This document shows positions 7,447 through 16,186 of a stretch of 64,000 bases of DNA, piece by piece. Source of the DNA: Sphingomonas vulcanisoli (GTDB lineage: Bacteria > Pseudomonadota > Alphaproteobacteria > Sphingomonadales > Sphingomonadaceae); contig NZ_JAAOZC010000002.1 of assembly GCF_011761305.1 (NCBI RefSeq), positions 182,001-246,000 of the forward strand, in the 5' to 3' direction. The translations under genes were made by a program, and so were the position numbers. Position 1 is the stretch's first letter. Each line of letters starts with the position of its first letter. Under the pieces are notes generated by a model. That model saw only the letters and a program-made list of their open reading frames with translations, was not told the DNA's origin and ran no database searches.

Positions 7447-8507
7447 AGAAAATGCCCGGCCTTGTCGCGCTTGATGCCGAGATAGGCCTGATTGTGCGGG
7501 TTGGCGGGCAGCGCCAGCGGCAGCCGCTCGATCACCTCGATCCCCGCGCGTGCCAGCCCCGCCACCTTCTCGGGATTGTTGGTGAGCAAGCGGATGCGGT
7601 CCTGGTTGAGCAACGCCAACATCCGCGCCGCCACGCCGAAATCGCGCGCATCCTCCGCGAAACCCAGCCGGCGATTGGCCTCCAGCGTATCGAAGCCCTG
7701 ATCCTGCAGCGCATAAGCGCGCAGCTTGTTGACCAGACCGATGCCCCGCCCTTCCTGGCGCAGATAGAGCAATATGCCCCAGCCGCTGGCAGCAATTGCA
7801 CGCAGCCCCTCGTCGAGCTGCGGCCCGCAATCGCATTTGAGGCTGCCGAATGCATCCCCGGTGAGGCATTCGCTGTGCAGCCGGACGATCGGCGGCTGGC
7901 CGGTTGGCGCGCCGATCAGCAGCGCGACATGCTCGGCGGCGTCGGCAGGGCCGCGAAAGGCGACGATCTCGGCCTGCTCCGCACCCTCGATCGGCAGGCG
8001 TGCGCGGGTGACGATGCGCAGCTGCCCCGCATCCTCGATCGCCGCGACATCGGCGGCGGCCAGCGAAACCTCCGCGGGCCCCTCGGGCAACAGGAAGAAG
8101 GCCGGCAACACCCCCGCCAAGCGCGCCAGCGCCAGCGCCGCATTCGCTGCCTCGCCGGCCGCCAGCGGCGCGCTCTGATACGGTCCCTTGAAGGGGTTGG
8201 AGAGATCCGCCGACGGATCGGCAAGCGCTACCGCGCCCGGCAGATCGAGCCAAGGCGCGCGCCCGATCAGCACCGGCACCGCAGGCGTTGCGGCATCGCG
8301 CTGGTTGGCGAGCTTGAGCGTCGCGGCGCGTTCGGCCGACAGCAGCACGCCCGCCATGCCCGCCGCATCGAACCCCGCCAGCCGCTCCTCGTCCGCGGTC
8401 TCGATCGCCAGAAGGCAGATTGCGCCGCCATCGCCCGCGATTCGGATCGGCCAGCCGCGCCGGATCGCGTCGATGGCACGCGCCGCCGCCTTGGGATCGC
8501 CCGTCAC
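7443..8507 (-). CDS. ribA: GTP cyclohydrolase II
   Basis: 354 residues, longer than the roughly 200 of E. coli RibA because of an N-terminal domain (about 1-165). That extension resembles the extended RibA seen in alphaproteobacteria and has no obvious DHBP-synthase motif. The C-terminal catalytic part holds the zinc site in CLTGDAFGSLKCDCGPQL, the YLRQEGRGIGL motif and the RLLTNNPEKV motif. The enzyme opens GTP to start riboflavin synthesis. The GTG start at 8507 overlaps the xthA stop; the next gene overlaps its own stop, giving a tightly coupled operon xthA-ribA-ykuD. Confidence 0.9.
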   Translation of the reverse strand: MTGDPKAAARAIDAIRRGWPIRIAGDGGAICLLAIETADEERLAGFDAAGMAGVLLSAERAATLKLANQRDAATPAVPVLIGRAPWLDLPGAVALADPSADLSNPFKGPYQSAPLAAGEAANAALALARLAGVLPAFFLLPEGPAEVSLAAADVAAIEDAGQLRIVTRARLPIEGAEQAEIVAFRGPADAAEHVALLIGAPTGQPPIVRLHSECLTGDAFGSLKCDCGPQLDEGLRAIAASGWGILLYLRQEGRGIGLVNKLRAYALQDQGFDTLEANRRLGFAEDARDFGVAARMLALLNQDRIRLLTNNPEKVAGLARAGIEVIERLPLALPANPHNQAYLGIKRDKAGHFL

Positions 8508-9319
8508 ACCGCGAACTCGGTGACCAGCGGGACATGGTCCGAAGGCTTGAGCCAGTTGCGGCAATCCTCGTGCACCGTGTGCGCGGTCGCCATCGCCGCC
8601 ATCGGCCGCGACGCCCACATATGATCGAGCCGCCGGCCACGATCGTTGACCGTCCAATCGGGCGAACGATAGCTCCACCAGGTGTGCAGCCGCGCCGGCG
8701 CCGGATAAAAATGCCGCCCGAGATCGACCCAATCGTGCGCCGCCAGCAGCCCGTTCAGCGCATCGACCTCGACCGGAGTGTGGCTGACGACATTGATCAG
8801 CGCCTTATGGCTCCAGACGTCCGATTCCAGCGGCGCGATGTTGAAATCGCCGACGATCAAGGTCGGCTCGTCGAGGCATTCAGCCCAGCGCGTCATCCGC
8901 GCGACGAAGGCCAGCTTCTGCGCGAACTTCGGGTTCACCTCGGGATCGGGAATATCGCCGCCCGCGGGCACATAGACATTCTCGAGCCGGAAAGTCTTGC
9001 CGCCACCAAGATCGAGCCGCACGCCGACATGCCGCGCCTCGCCATTGTCCTGCCAGTCATAGCGCCAGCAGCTGTCGTCGACGTCCTGCAGCGGCACCTT
9101 ACTGAGGATGCCGACGCCATGGTGCATCTTCTGCCCATGCAGCCGCTGATGCCGGTAGCCGAGCGCCTTGAACGCGGCGGCAGGAAAGACGTCATCGGTG
9201 GCCTTGGTCTCCTGCAGGCAGAGCACATCGGGCTGCTGCTCGCGCAGAAACCGCTCCACGATCCCGATCCGCGCCCGCACCGAATTGATGTTCCACGAGG
9301 CGATCTTGAGCGAGGTCAT
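8504..9319 (-). CDS. xthA: Exodeoxyribonuclease III
   Basis: 271 residues of the Mg2+-dependent EEP nuclease family that cleaves 5' to abasic sites and acts as a 3'-5' exonuclease. Motifs are KIASWNINSVRARI, LCLQETKATD (metal Glu), NVYVPAGGD, IVGDFNIAPLE, WTVNDRGRRLDHMWASRP and the terminal SDHVPLVTEF (catalytic His). Length fits. It is first in the operon with ribA and the L,D-transpeptidase. In many alphaproteobacteria the xth gene follows ftsK-lolA, as it does here after an insertion. Confidence 0.95.
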   Translation of the reverse strand: MTSLKIASWNINSVRARIGIVERFLREQQPDVLCLQETKATDDVFPAAAFKALGYRHQRLHGQKMHHGVGILSKVPLQDVDDSCWRYDWQDNGEARHVGVRLDLGGGKTFRLENVYVPAGGDIPDPEVNPKFAQKLAFVARMTRWAECLDEPTLIVGDFNIAPLESDVWSHKALINVVSHTPVEVDALNGLLAAHDWVDLGRHFYPAPARLHTWWSYRSPDWTVNDRGRRLDHMWASRPMAAMATAHTVHEDCRNWLKPSDHVPLVTEFAV

Positions 9320-9469
9320 TGCGCAGCGATGTAGCGACCACCCACCGCGATTGCCAGCAAAGGAGGCAACGGCCGCAGGCCGCAAGGCCGAACGCCCGCC
9401 TGGACCAGCCGAAGGCTGGGAGGAAAGCCAAAGCGGGCGGATGCCCGCGCCGGCGCCTGAGGCTAAAAT
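9320..9469. other. Highly structured intergenic DNA, no gene
   Basis: This gap between the 6S-like RNA terminator and xthA has several nested inverted repeats. One is an outer CGCCCGC/GCGGGCG pair enclosing CCAGCCGAAGGCTGG, and another is a GGCCGCAGGCCGCAAGGCCG run. No convincing reading frame or ribosome site was found. Confidence 0.5.
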
Positions 9470-9504
9470 ACTCCAAAAACCAAAGGCCCCCGCTCCGGGG
9501 GCTT
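9470..9504 (-). terminator. Rho-independent terminator of the 6S-like RNA
   Basis: On the minus strand GCCCCCG-GAG-CGGGGGC (9502 to 9486) forms a 7-bp GC stem with a 3-nt loop. It is followed by CTTTGGTTTTTGG, a U-rich tail. There is no T tract on the plus strand, so the orientation is minus. Confidence 0.65.
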
Positions 9505-9638
9505 GGAGCGAGGGCCGACCTGGCGTTCGTCGCGCAGGCTGGTGGCGAAATCGATGCCCATGGGCAACAGGGGGGAATCCCAAGGGCGACTTCGCAACCG
9601 CCTTGCGGCTTTAGGCCAGCCTACCTGTCACTTCGATG
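9490..9638 (-). ncRNA. ssrS: Predicted 6S RNA
   Basis: The minus-strand sequence between lolA and the terminator folds like 6S RNA, the RNA polymerase-holoenzyme-binding regulator. A closing helix pairs GGCUGGCCU (9621-9613) with AGGUCGGCC (9521-9513). A terminal stem pairs GCCCUUGGG with CCCAUGGGC around an asymmetric loop. The 3' strand has GCCUGCGCGACGAACGCC, similar to the 3' strand of the E. coli central bubble (GCCUGCGGCGGCAU). Length to the terminator suits alphaproteobacterial 6S. The identification rests on manual folding and recall, so exact ends are approximate. Confidence 0.58.
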
Positions 9639-9682
9639 AATAGAGACGGATCGCCAACGGCCTGTCGCAAAAGCGTCGGGAT

Positions 9683-10375
9683 TCAGCGCCGTGTCTGGGG
9701 GCGTGGATCGCGGAAGGTGAAGCTGCTGTCCGAAACCGGCACGTTGAAGCGCTGATTGCTCAGCAAGGTCGTGGTCTGGCCGCCCTGGGCATCGGTCACC
9801 GACCAGCCGGTGAGCATCACCCCCGCCGGCGCCGCGGGGGTGCGGACGAAGCCGAGCACGATCTCGCCGAATTCGGGATGCTTGGGATCGCGCCCGGCGA
9901 TCAGAATCTTGTTGGGGTCGGGCCGCACCTGCCCGCCGATCCTCGGCAATACCGCGTGGACATAGCGCGACACGTCCTTGTCGGGATCGAGCAGGATCGC
10001 CAGCGGACTGTTGCCGACCGGCCAGCGCGAGACCTGCCCCACCTGATAGTCGATCATCGTCAGCGCCTTGCCGTCGCCGACGATCAGCAGCGGCACGCCG
10101 GGCGCATATTGGAAGCGGATGCGGCCCGGGCGCTTGAGGGTCAGCGTGCCGGTCAGCGTCTTGTCGTTGGTATCGGTCTGGCTGAAATTGGCCGTCATCG
10201 TGGTCACCGCGCGCAGATGCGCCTGCACCTGCGCAAGCTGCGCGGCGGCGATGACTGGCCCGTTGGGCGCAGCTACCGCTCCCAGCTGGGGCGATGTTCC
10301 TTGCGGGAATATCTTCTGGGCAGAAAGGGGGGCAGCCACGGCCACGGCCAGCGTCAAGATGATTGTTCGTTGCAT
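9683..10375 (-). CDS. lolA: Outer membrane lipoprotein carrier LolA family protein
   Basis: 230 residues with a signal peptide (TIILTLAVAVAAPLSAQ) and a LolA-type beta-sheet domain: MTANFSQTDTNDKTLTGTL, LKRPGRIRFQYAPGVPLLIVGDG and the closing hydrophobic strands. LolA shuttles lipoproteins from LolCDE across the periplasm to the outer membrane. The ATG at 10375 gives the signal peptide immediately; longer upstream readings are in the end of the neighbouring gene. It lies between the broken S9 peptidase and the 6S-like RNA. Confidence 0.85.
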   Translation of the reverse strand: MQRTIILTLAVAVAAPLSAQKIFPQGTSPQLGAVAAPNGPVIAAAQLAQVQAHLRAVTTMTANFSQTDTNDKTLTGTLTLKRPGRIRFQYAPGVPLLIVGDGKALTMIDYQVGQVSRWPVGNSPLAILLDPDKDVSRYVHAVLPRIGGQVRPDPNKILIAGRDPKHPEFGEIVLGFVRTPAAPAGVMLTGWSVTDAQGGQTTTLLSNQRFNVPVSDSSFTFRDPRPQTRR

Positions 10376-10419
10376 AAGTGCGTCCTGAAAGCGCGCCGTT
10401 GAACGCGCTCTGAACCCGC

Positions 10420-12358
10420 CTAACGCGCCGGATCGGCCAACAGGGTCCGCTGCCAGAACAGGATCGTCGCCCAGAATTGGTAATCGACGTTCGCCTTCTT
10501 GGCGTAACCGTGGCCCTCGTCCTTGGCGAGCATCGTCCACACCGGAACACCATTGGCGCGCACGGCTTGCACCATCTGCGCGGCTTCCGAAGGCGGCACG
10601 CGCGGATCGTTGCCGCCGGTCGTCACCATCAGCGGGATCCTGAGATCGGCGGCATGGGTCAGCGGCGAGATCGCCAGCAGCTTGGCGCGCTGCCTGGGAT
10701 CACGCTCGTCGCCATATTCGACGCGGCGCAGATCGCGGCGGTAGCTCTCGGTATGCTCCAGGAAGGTGACGAAGTTGGAGATGGCGACGATGCAGCTCGC
10801 CGCCTTGAGCCGCGCGCCGTAACGGATCGCGCTGGCATAGCACATATAGCCGCCGTAGCTGCCGCCGGTCTCGGCGATGCGCGCCGGATCGATCGCGGGA
10901 TCGGCGGCAAGCGTATCGAGGAAGGCGCCGATGTCCTTCACCGTATCCTCACGCTTGAACGGCCCGTTATCGAGGCCGACAAAGCGCTTGCCGAAGCCGG
11001 TCGAGCCACGGACGTTGGGGATAGAAGACTGCAATGCCGAGTTCGTTGATCAGGTAATTGGTGCGGCCGAGGAACACCGGCCGGCTCTCGCCCTCCGGGC
11101 CACCGTGGATATTGATTATCAGCGGCCGTTTGCCAGGGAATTTCTTGGGGTCAGGCCGATAGAGAAAGCCGGAGACTTCCTGACCGTCGAAGCTCTTCAC
11201 CTTGAGCAGCGTGGGCTCGATATTCTTGCTCGCGTCCAGCCCGCCGGTCTCGCTACTCGTCCAGCGCGTCACCGCCAGCGTCGCCGGATCGAGCGCATAG
11301 ACGTCGCTCGGCGTGCCCGCACCGGTCAGGCTGAAACCAAGCGTGCCCCACGGCGCGAACTGCAGCGAAGCGATCACGCCCGAGGGCAGACCATCGACCG
11401 ACCGCACCTCGCCGGTGCGCGTATCGAGCAGTTTGAGGCGGCTGACGCCCTCCTCGTTGACGACGAAGGCGATCAATTTGCCGTCGACCGAAACATCGAA
11501 CTCCTCGACATCGCCCTTGGTCACCGCCGCGATCGGCGTGAATACGCCGCTGTTCGGATTGAGCCGCCCGAGGCGCAGAAAGTCGGAACCCTCGTCGGAC
11601 GTCACCCAGAGGATGCCATCGTAGGAGAATTTGGCGCCGCCATAGGCGATCGCCTTCTTATGATCGCCGATCGGCCGCATCTGGCCGGTCTCGATATCCA
11701 TGAAATAGAGATCGGTCTTCGCCACCGGGAGCGTGTTGGCGACGACCGCGCTGGTGCCGTCGGCAGTGAAATCCTGGACCGACCAGCCGCCGCCCTGCAC
11801 CTGCGCCACCAGCCGATCGCTCTTGGGATCGCGCGGATCGATCACATAGATGTCGTCGTCGGCGCCGTTGCGGCGGGTCGAGGTGTAAGCGAGCCATTGG
11901 CCGTTATGGCTCCAGGCGTTGAGCTCGTTGCGGCTCTTGCCGTCGGTCAGCAGCGACAGGCGCCCGTTTGACAGGGTGTAGAGCTGCCAGAACTCGCTGC
12001 CGCCGACATCCTTCTGCACGACGAGCACATCGCCCTTCTTCGGCGCCCAGCTCCCCGCCGCGATCCGGTCCGCCTCGAACGACAGCTGCCGCCGATCCCC
12101 GCCCGGCATGGCCACCTCATGCAGCTGCGGCACATTGCCGAACCGGGTAGTGATCAACGCGCCTTTGGTGGCGGCATTCCAGCCCTCGAACGCCGCGGCA
12201 CGATATTCGAGGTAAGGACGGGTGGCATCCGCCAACGATGGGGGGACGGGCGGGACTTGGTCGAGCATCAATGCGGCGGGCGGGGTGACGACGGGATCGG
12301 CCAGCGCGGGCATCGCCATCGCCGCCAGCGTAGCTAACGCCAAAATCCTAAGCGCCAT
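10420..12358 (-). pseudogene. S9 family (prolyl oligopeptidase) secreted peptidase, frameshifted
   Basis: Two reading frames together encode one full-length S9 peptidase. The first part (12358 down to about 11020) has a signal peptide, a beta-propeller rich in W-D-like repeats, and the start of the hydrolase domain (PLIINIHGGPEG). The second part (about 11020 to 10420) begins PNVRGSTGFGKRFV and carries the catalytic Ser in GGSYGGYM, Asp in GGNDPRVP and His in DEGHGY. The frames meet at a run of four G at 11017-11020 (CCCC on the coding strand); three would restore the frame VFYPNVRGS. This is either a real one-base insertion that inactivates the gene or a homopolymer sequencing error. The ATG at 12358 follows GGAGG. 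Confidence 0.82.
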
Positions 12359-12724
12359 TCCGTCCTCCACAGATCGTTTCGACTGTTGTGCCAATTGCTA
12401 CAGCCAGCCGAGCGGCGAGCAAAGCGGCGTTTCTATGGTAGAGGGATCTTGAGCCTTGTTGGGTCTTGAAGTCTATCAGCCCGTCGTCGGAATGGCCGGG
12501 CCAACTTGCGCCGTCGCCGCAATCTGTCGATGCCCATAGCGGATGTCGGTTGAACGGCTGCAATAATCGGGAGAAGATGCATAATCGAACTGTCTGCGTT
12601 ATTGGACAAAAGTATACGATGCTTCATCAGAACGGCGAAGCGAGTTCCTCGGATGGCTCGATCGTATGAAGGTCGGCACTGGTTAAGGATCAGGGTGACG
12701 GAGCTACCGTAGGATGGACGCCGC
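12359..12724. other. AT-richer intergenic DNA, no gene seen
   Basis: The stretch between the S9 peptidase start and the DUF5677-like gene is visibly less GC-rich than its surroundings. It contains no reading frame with a credible ribosome site and no recognisable RNA. It is probably the left flank of an acquired segment that ends near 13800. Confidence 0.5.
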
Positions 12725-13612
12725 GTGGAAGAATTTTCAACTATAACCGCAAAGTATCAGCCTGCTTACATCCAGCGCTGTTTTAGTTCGATGGCCGGCC
12801 TGCACGAATTTTCGGTCGCGTTTTACCGCGACGTTGGCGACCTTTATGATGCGCTCGCGCGGCTGAAGAATATCGATCGGAATCCCACGGGCTTCTCGAT
12901 AGATGATGCCCCTATTCTTGGGCTTCTCGTCCGGATATCGAAGCTCGTTAAAGAGCTGGTAGTCTATTATGAAGCCGATAACGCTGAGATGATTGGCATT
13001 CTTGATCGACCACTGATCGAAGCATCTGTGATAGCGACCTATCTAATGCTGAATGGGCCTGATGCCGTAGATGATTATCGGAAGTGCTCTTATAAAGATC
13101 GCCTACGCATCCTGCGTGAGATGGAAAGCGGCTCGCCGTTTTTTGATACGAAGGCTGGGAAGCGATTACTCGGGTCCGTTCGTGGCAAGATGAGCTTAGA
13201 GCGTCTAACGGAAGACGATTTTTCTAAGCAGAAAAAGAACAGCTGGAAGCTTCAAGGGAAGAACTTCCGAACGATCTTCGCTGAGGTCGAACATGACGAT
13301 CTCTACCCCGCGACCTATGGTATAATGTCGGAATCAATCCATGGCTCATGGAATGAGTCGATGGATTGGGGACTCGTCCGGAATGACGATGGCACCTTCT
13401 CCGCCTTCACGGATCCTCACCCCGCCGACATTCGTTTCATGGCGCCGGTACTGAGGTTTTCGCTCCGCCCGTTTCATATGTGGCTGAAACGGATTGACGT
13501 CTATGACGAGAACATCAAGGGCACGATGGATTGGATTGAGCGCGTAAACACTAGGCTTTTCCAAGCTTTCGATGCCATCTACGCAGGGGAATATGATCCG
13601 AAGCGTAACTGA
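12725..13612 (+). CDS. DUF5677-like protein of unknown function in an AT-rich insertion
   Basis: 295 residues, predicted mostly helical and cytoplasmic, with no signal peptide or membrane segment. The segment ILDRPLIEASVIATYLMLNG resembles the conserved Arg-Glu helix of DUF5677 proteins, whose function is unknown. A second conserved-looking patch is YGIMSESIHGSWNESMDWG. Codon use is different from that of neighbours (many AT-ending codons), pointing to recent transfer. The start is GTG at 12725; a later ATG (in SMAGLHEF) is possible. It is alone on the plus strand between ftsK and the S9 peptidase. Family assignment is tentative. Confidence 0.6.
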   Translation: MEEFSTITAKYQPAYIQRCFSSMAGLHEFSVAFYRDVGDLYDALARLKNIDRNPTGFSIDDAPILGLLVRISKLVKELVVYYEADNAEMIGILDRPLIEASVIATYLMLNGPDAVDDYRKCSYKDRLRILREMESGSPFFDTKAGKRLLGSVRGKMSLERLTEDDFSKQKKNSWKLQGKNFRTIFAEVEHDDLYPATYGIMSESIHGSWNESMDWGLVRNDDGTFSAFTDPHPADIRFMAPVLRFSLRPFHMWLKRIDVYDENIKGTMDWIERVNTRLFQAFDAIYAGEYDPKRN

Positions 13613-13811
13613 GGTGTTTCGAGCGGATTTTGAATTATGTCTTCATCGCGTCATAGATGAGTTAGCACTATTGCTTCTTGAAGGTTCGAGAAGCCTACTG
13701 CGACATGATCTTCTAACAAGTCCTAAAACTGGACAAGCCGCTTCAGGCTATTGACTACCGATAACTGCCCGAGAGCTCTCACCCGATAGCGTATTAGCCC
13801 CGTCGCATGCC
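13613..13811. other. AT-richer tail of the inserted segment
   Basis: Between the DUF5677-like gene and the ftsK stop the sequence is again AT-richer. There is no supported gene, terminator or repeat. The return to high GC occurs at about 13800, right at the ftsK end. Confidence 0.45.
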
Positions 13812-16124
13812 CTAAACCGGCTGGCCGTTGCGATCGACCAGGACTTCGCGGCGGCCGACGTGATCGGGGGAGCCGACGACGCCTTCCTTCTCCATCCGGT
13901 CGATCAGCCGCGCCGCGCTGTTGTAGCCGATCCGCAATTGCCGCTGGACGTAGCTGGTCGAGGCCTTCTGCGACTCCGCCACGACCTGCACCGCCTTGCG
14001 ATAGAGCTGCGCATCGGGTGAATCATCGCCCGCCGGGGCGCCCTCCAGCGCGAAACCGCCGTCGTCGGGCTCTTCGGTCACTGCGGAGATATATTCGGGC
14101 GCCTTCTGCGCCTTCCAATGCTCGGCCACCGCGCGCACTTCCTCGTCCGAGACGAAGGGGCCGTGGACGCGGATGATCTGCTTGCCGCCGGGCATGTAGA
14201 GCATGTCGCCCTTGCCCAGCAGCTGCTCGGCGCCTTGTTCGCCGAGGATGGTGCGGCTGTCGATCTTGCTCGTCACCGAAAAGCTGATCCGCGTCGGCAG
14301 GTTCGCCTTGATGACGCCGGTGATGACGTCGACCGAGGGGCGCTGCGTCGCCATGATCAGGTGGATGCCCGCCGCGCGCGCCTTCTGCGCCAGCCGCTGG
14401 ATGAGGAATTCCACCTCCTTGCCCGCGGTCATCATCAGATCGGCGAGCTCGTCGATGATCACCACGATCTTGAACAGAGGCTCGAACTCGAGCTTCTCTT
14501 CCTCATAGATCGGCTGGCCAGTCTCGGCATCGTAGCCGGTCTGCACCCGCCGCCCGAGCGGCTGCCCCTTGGCCTTGGCGGCGCGCACTTTCTCGTTGAA
14601 CGAGGCGAGGCTGCGCACACCGATCGTCGCCATCATCCGATAGCGGTCCTCCATCTGCTCGACCGCCCATTTGAGCGAACGGATCGCCTTGGGCGGATCG
14701 GTGACGACCGGCGTCAGCAGGTGCGGAATATCGTCATATACGCTGAGCTCCAGCATCTTGGGATCGATCATGATCATCCGGCACTGCTCGGGATTGAGCT
14801 TGTACAGCAAAGACAGGATCATCGAATTGAGCCCGACCGACTTGCCGGAGCCGGTGGTGCCCGCGACCAGCAAATGCGGCATCGGCGCCAGGTCGGCGAT
14901 CACCGCATCACCCGCGATATTCTTGCCGAGGATCAGCGGCAGATTTTCGGAGGCATGATCGTCGAACAAAGGATTGTCGACCAGCTCGGACAGCACGACC
15001 GATTCGCGCTTCTGGTTGGGCAGCTCGATGCCGATCACGGTGCGGCCGGGCACCGTGGCGATGCGCGCCGACAGCGCCGACATGTTGCGCGCGATATCGT
15101 CGGAAAGCGCCGTCACGCGGCTCGCCTTGATCCCTGCGGCGGGCTCCAGCTCGTACATCGTCACCACCGGGCCGGGGCGGACATGGGTGATATGACCGCG
15201 GACGTGGAAGTCCTCGAGCACCGTCTCGAGCAGCCGCGCGTTGCGATCGAGGCTGGCCTGATCGATCTGCGGGCCCATACTCTTGGGCGCGGGCGCGAGC
15301 AGATCGACCGTCGGCAGCACCCAGGTATCGCCGAGATCGAGCTTGGCCTGACGCTCGCGCTGGCCGCGGCCGCCGCTCAGCGCCGCGACGGGCGCAACGA
15401 TCGTCGTGCGCGGCGGGGGCGTTTCCTCCGCCGCCGCCTCGATCTTGCGGCGCGCGGCGCGCGGCAGCGGGCGTTCCACCGGCAATAAGACGGGAGCGTC
15501 GCCTTCCATGCCATCCGCGCGCTCACGCCGCCGGAACAGCGCCTCGCGCTCGCCCGCGCTCAGCCCCATCGCCCAGAAAGCGCAGGCGAGTCCGGCGATG
15601 GCCAGCAGCAGCATCGCCGCGATCCGCACCGCATCGGCCCAGCCGCCGCGCAGCTGCGCCAGGCCGAGATCGATCGTGTGCGCCGCAGCGATGCCGATCG
15701 CCCCGCCGAGCCCCGCGGGCAGCGGCAGCCCGACGCGCACCGGCACCAGCGCTACCGCGCCGTCGATCAGGATCATCGCCACGATGGTGATCGGCAGCGC
15801 GCGCTTCCAGCGGCCCGCCTCCACCCCGCGCCACAGCCGCAGCGCGACGACGATCAGCGGCGGCAGCAGCAGCAGCGCAGCAACGCCGAACAGGGTGAAG
15901 AGCAGGTCGGCAATCCAGGCGCCCGCCGTGCCCAGCACATTGGCGGGCGGCCCGCCCGCAGCGGTGTTGAGCGCGGGATCGACGGGGTGATAGCTCGCCA
16001 GCGCAAAGCCGAGCAGCAGCACGAGCGCCAGGATCGCCAGCGCGCCGGCCATCGCCCCGCCCCGCCGCCCGAAAGCACCGGCGCGCGCGCGCCATTCCGT
16101 CCCGTCCGCCAGCCGCGTCGCCAT
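13812..16124 (-). CDS. ftsK: DNA translocase FtsK
   Basis: 770 residues. The N-terminal part (about 1-200) has four hydrophobic helices; a short linker of roughly 100 residues follows. The motor has Walker A VAGTTGSGKSVGLN, Walker B IVVIIDELADLMM, and the SQR-like IHLIMATQRPSVDVITG. The C-terminal winged-helix gamma domain (STSYVQRQLRIGYNSAARLIDRM) reads KOPS. FtsK moves and dimer-resolves the chromosome terminus at the septum. The start at 16124 follows GGAGGAG. A LexA-box-like sequence lies about 30 bp upstream. The single-domain response regulator gene is 62 nt upstream on the same strand. Confidence 0.95.
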   Translation of the reverse strand: MATRLADGTEWRARAGAFGRRGGAMAGALAILALVLLLGFALASYHPVDPALNTAAGGPPANVLGTAGAWIADLLFTLFGVAALLLLPPLIVVALRLWRGVEAGRWKRALPITIVAMILIDGAVALVPVRVGLPLPAGLGGAIGIAAAHTIDLGLAQLRGGWADAVRIAAMLLLAIAGLACAFWAMGLSAGEREALFRRRERADGMEGDAPVLLPVERPLPRAARRKIEAAAEETPPPRTTIVAPVAALSGGRGQRERQAKLDLGDTWVLPTVDLLAPAPKSMGPQIDQASLDRNARLLETVLEDFHVRGHITHVRPGPVVTMYELEPAAGIKASRVTALSDDIARNMSALSARIATVPGRTVIGIELPNQKRESVVLSELVDNPLFDDHASENLPLILGKNIAGDAVIADLAPMPHLLVAGTTGSGKSVGLNSMILSLLYKLNPEQCRMIMIDPKMLELSVYDDIPHLLTPVVTDPPKAIRSLKWAVEQMEDRYRMMATIGVRSLASFNEKVRAAKAKGQPLGRRVQTGYDAETGQPIYEEEKLEFEPLFKIVVIIDELADLMMTAGKEVEFLIQRLAQKARAAGIHLIMATQRPSVDVITGVIKANLPTRISFSVTSKIDSRTILGEQGAEQLLGKGDMLYMPGGKQIIRVHGPFVSDEEVRAVAEHWKAQKAPEYISAVTEEPDDGGFALEGAPAGDDSPDAQLYRKAVQVVAESQKASTSYVQRQLRIGYNSAARLIDRMEKEGVVGSPDHVGRREVLVDRNGQPV

Positions 16125-16153
16125 CCCCGCACACTCCTCCGAACCGGAAGCGT

Positions 16154-16168
16154 GTACTCTAAATGTTC
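16154..16168. promoter_or_regulatory. LexA-box-like site upstream of ftsK
   Basis: GTACTCTAAATGTTC fits the alphaproteobacterial LexA pattern GTTC-N7-GTTC with one mismatch (GTAC). It lies 30 bp from the chosen ftsK start. The E. coli ftsK promoter is also LexA-controlled. A consensus copy of the same motif precedes mmcB. Confidence 0.4.
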
Positions 16169-16186
16169 CCACAAGTCAAGCGAAAA

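Noticed and set aside
7266-8624. 452-codon plus-strand frame opposite ribA
   Set aside because: No recognisable domain; ribA on the other strand carries all expected motifs.
10877-11971. 364-codon plus-strand open frame over the S9 peptidase
   Set aside because: Shadow of the peptidase; it also spans the frameshift region with no motif.
13572-13754. Small open frame after the DUF5677-like gene
   Set aside because: 60 codons in AT-rich DNA that overlap the end of the previous gene, with no ribosome site or family resemblance.
14118-15488. Long open frame on the plus strand opposite ftsK
   Set aside because: It is a high-GC shadow of ftsK with no family motif; the ftsK reading has full-length domain conservation.
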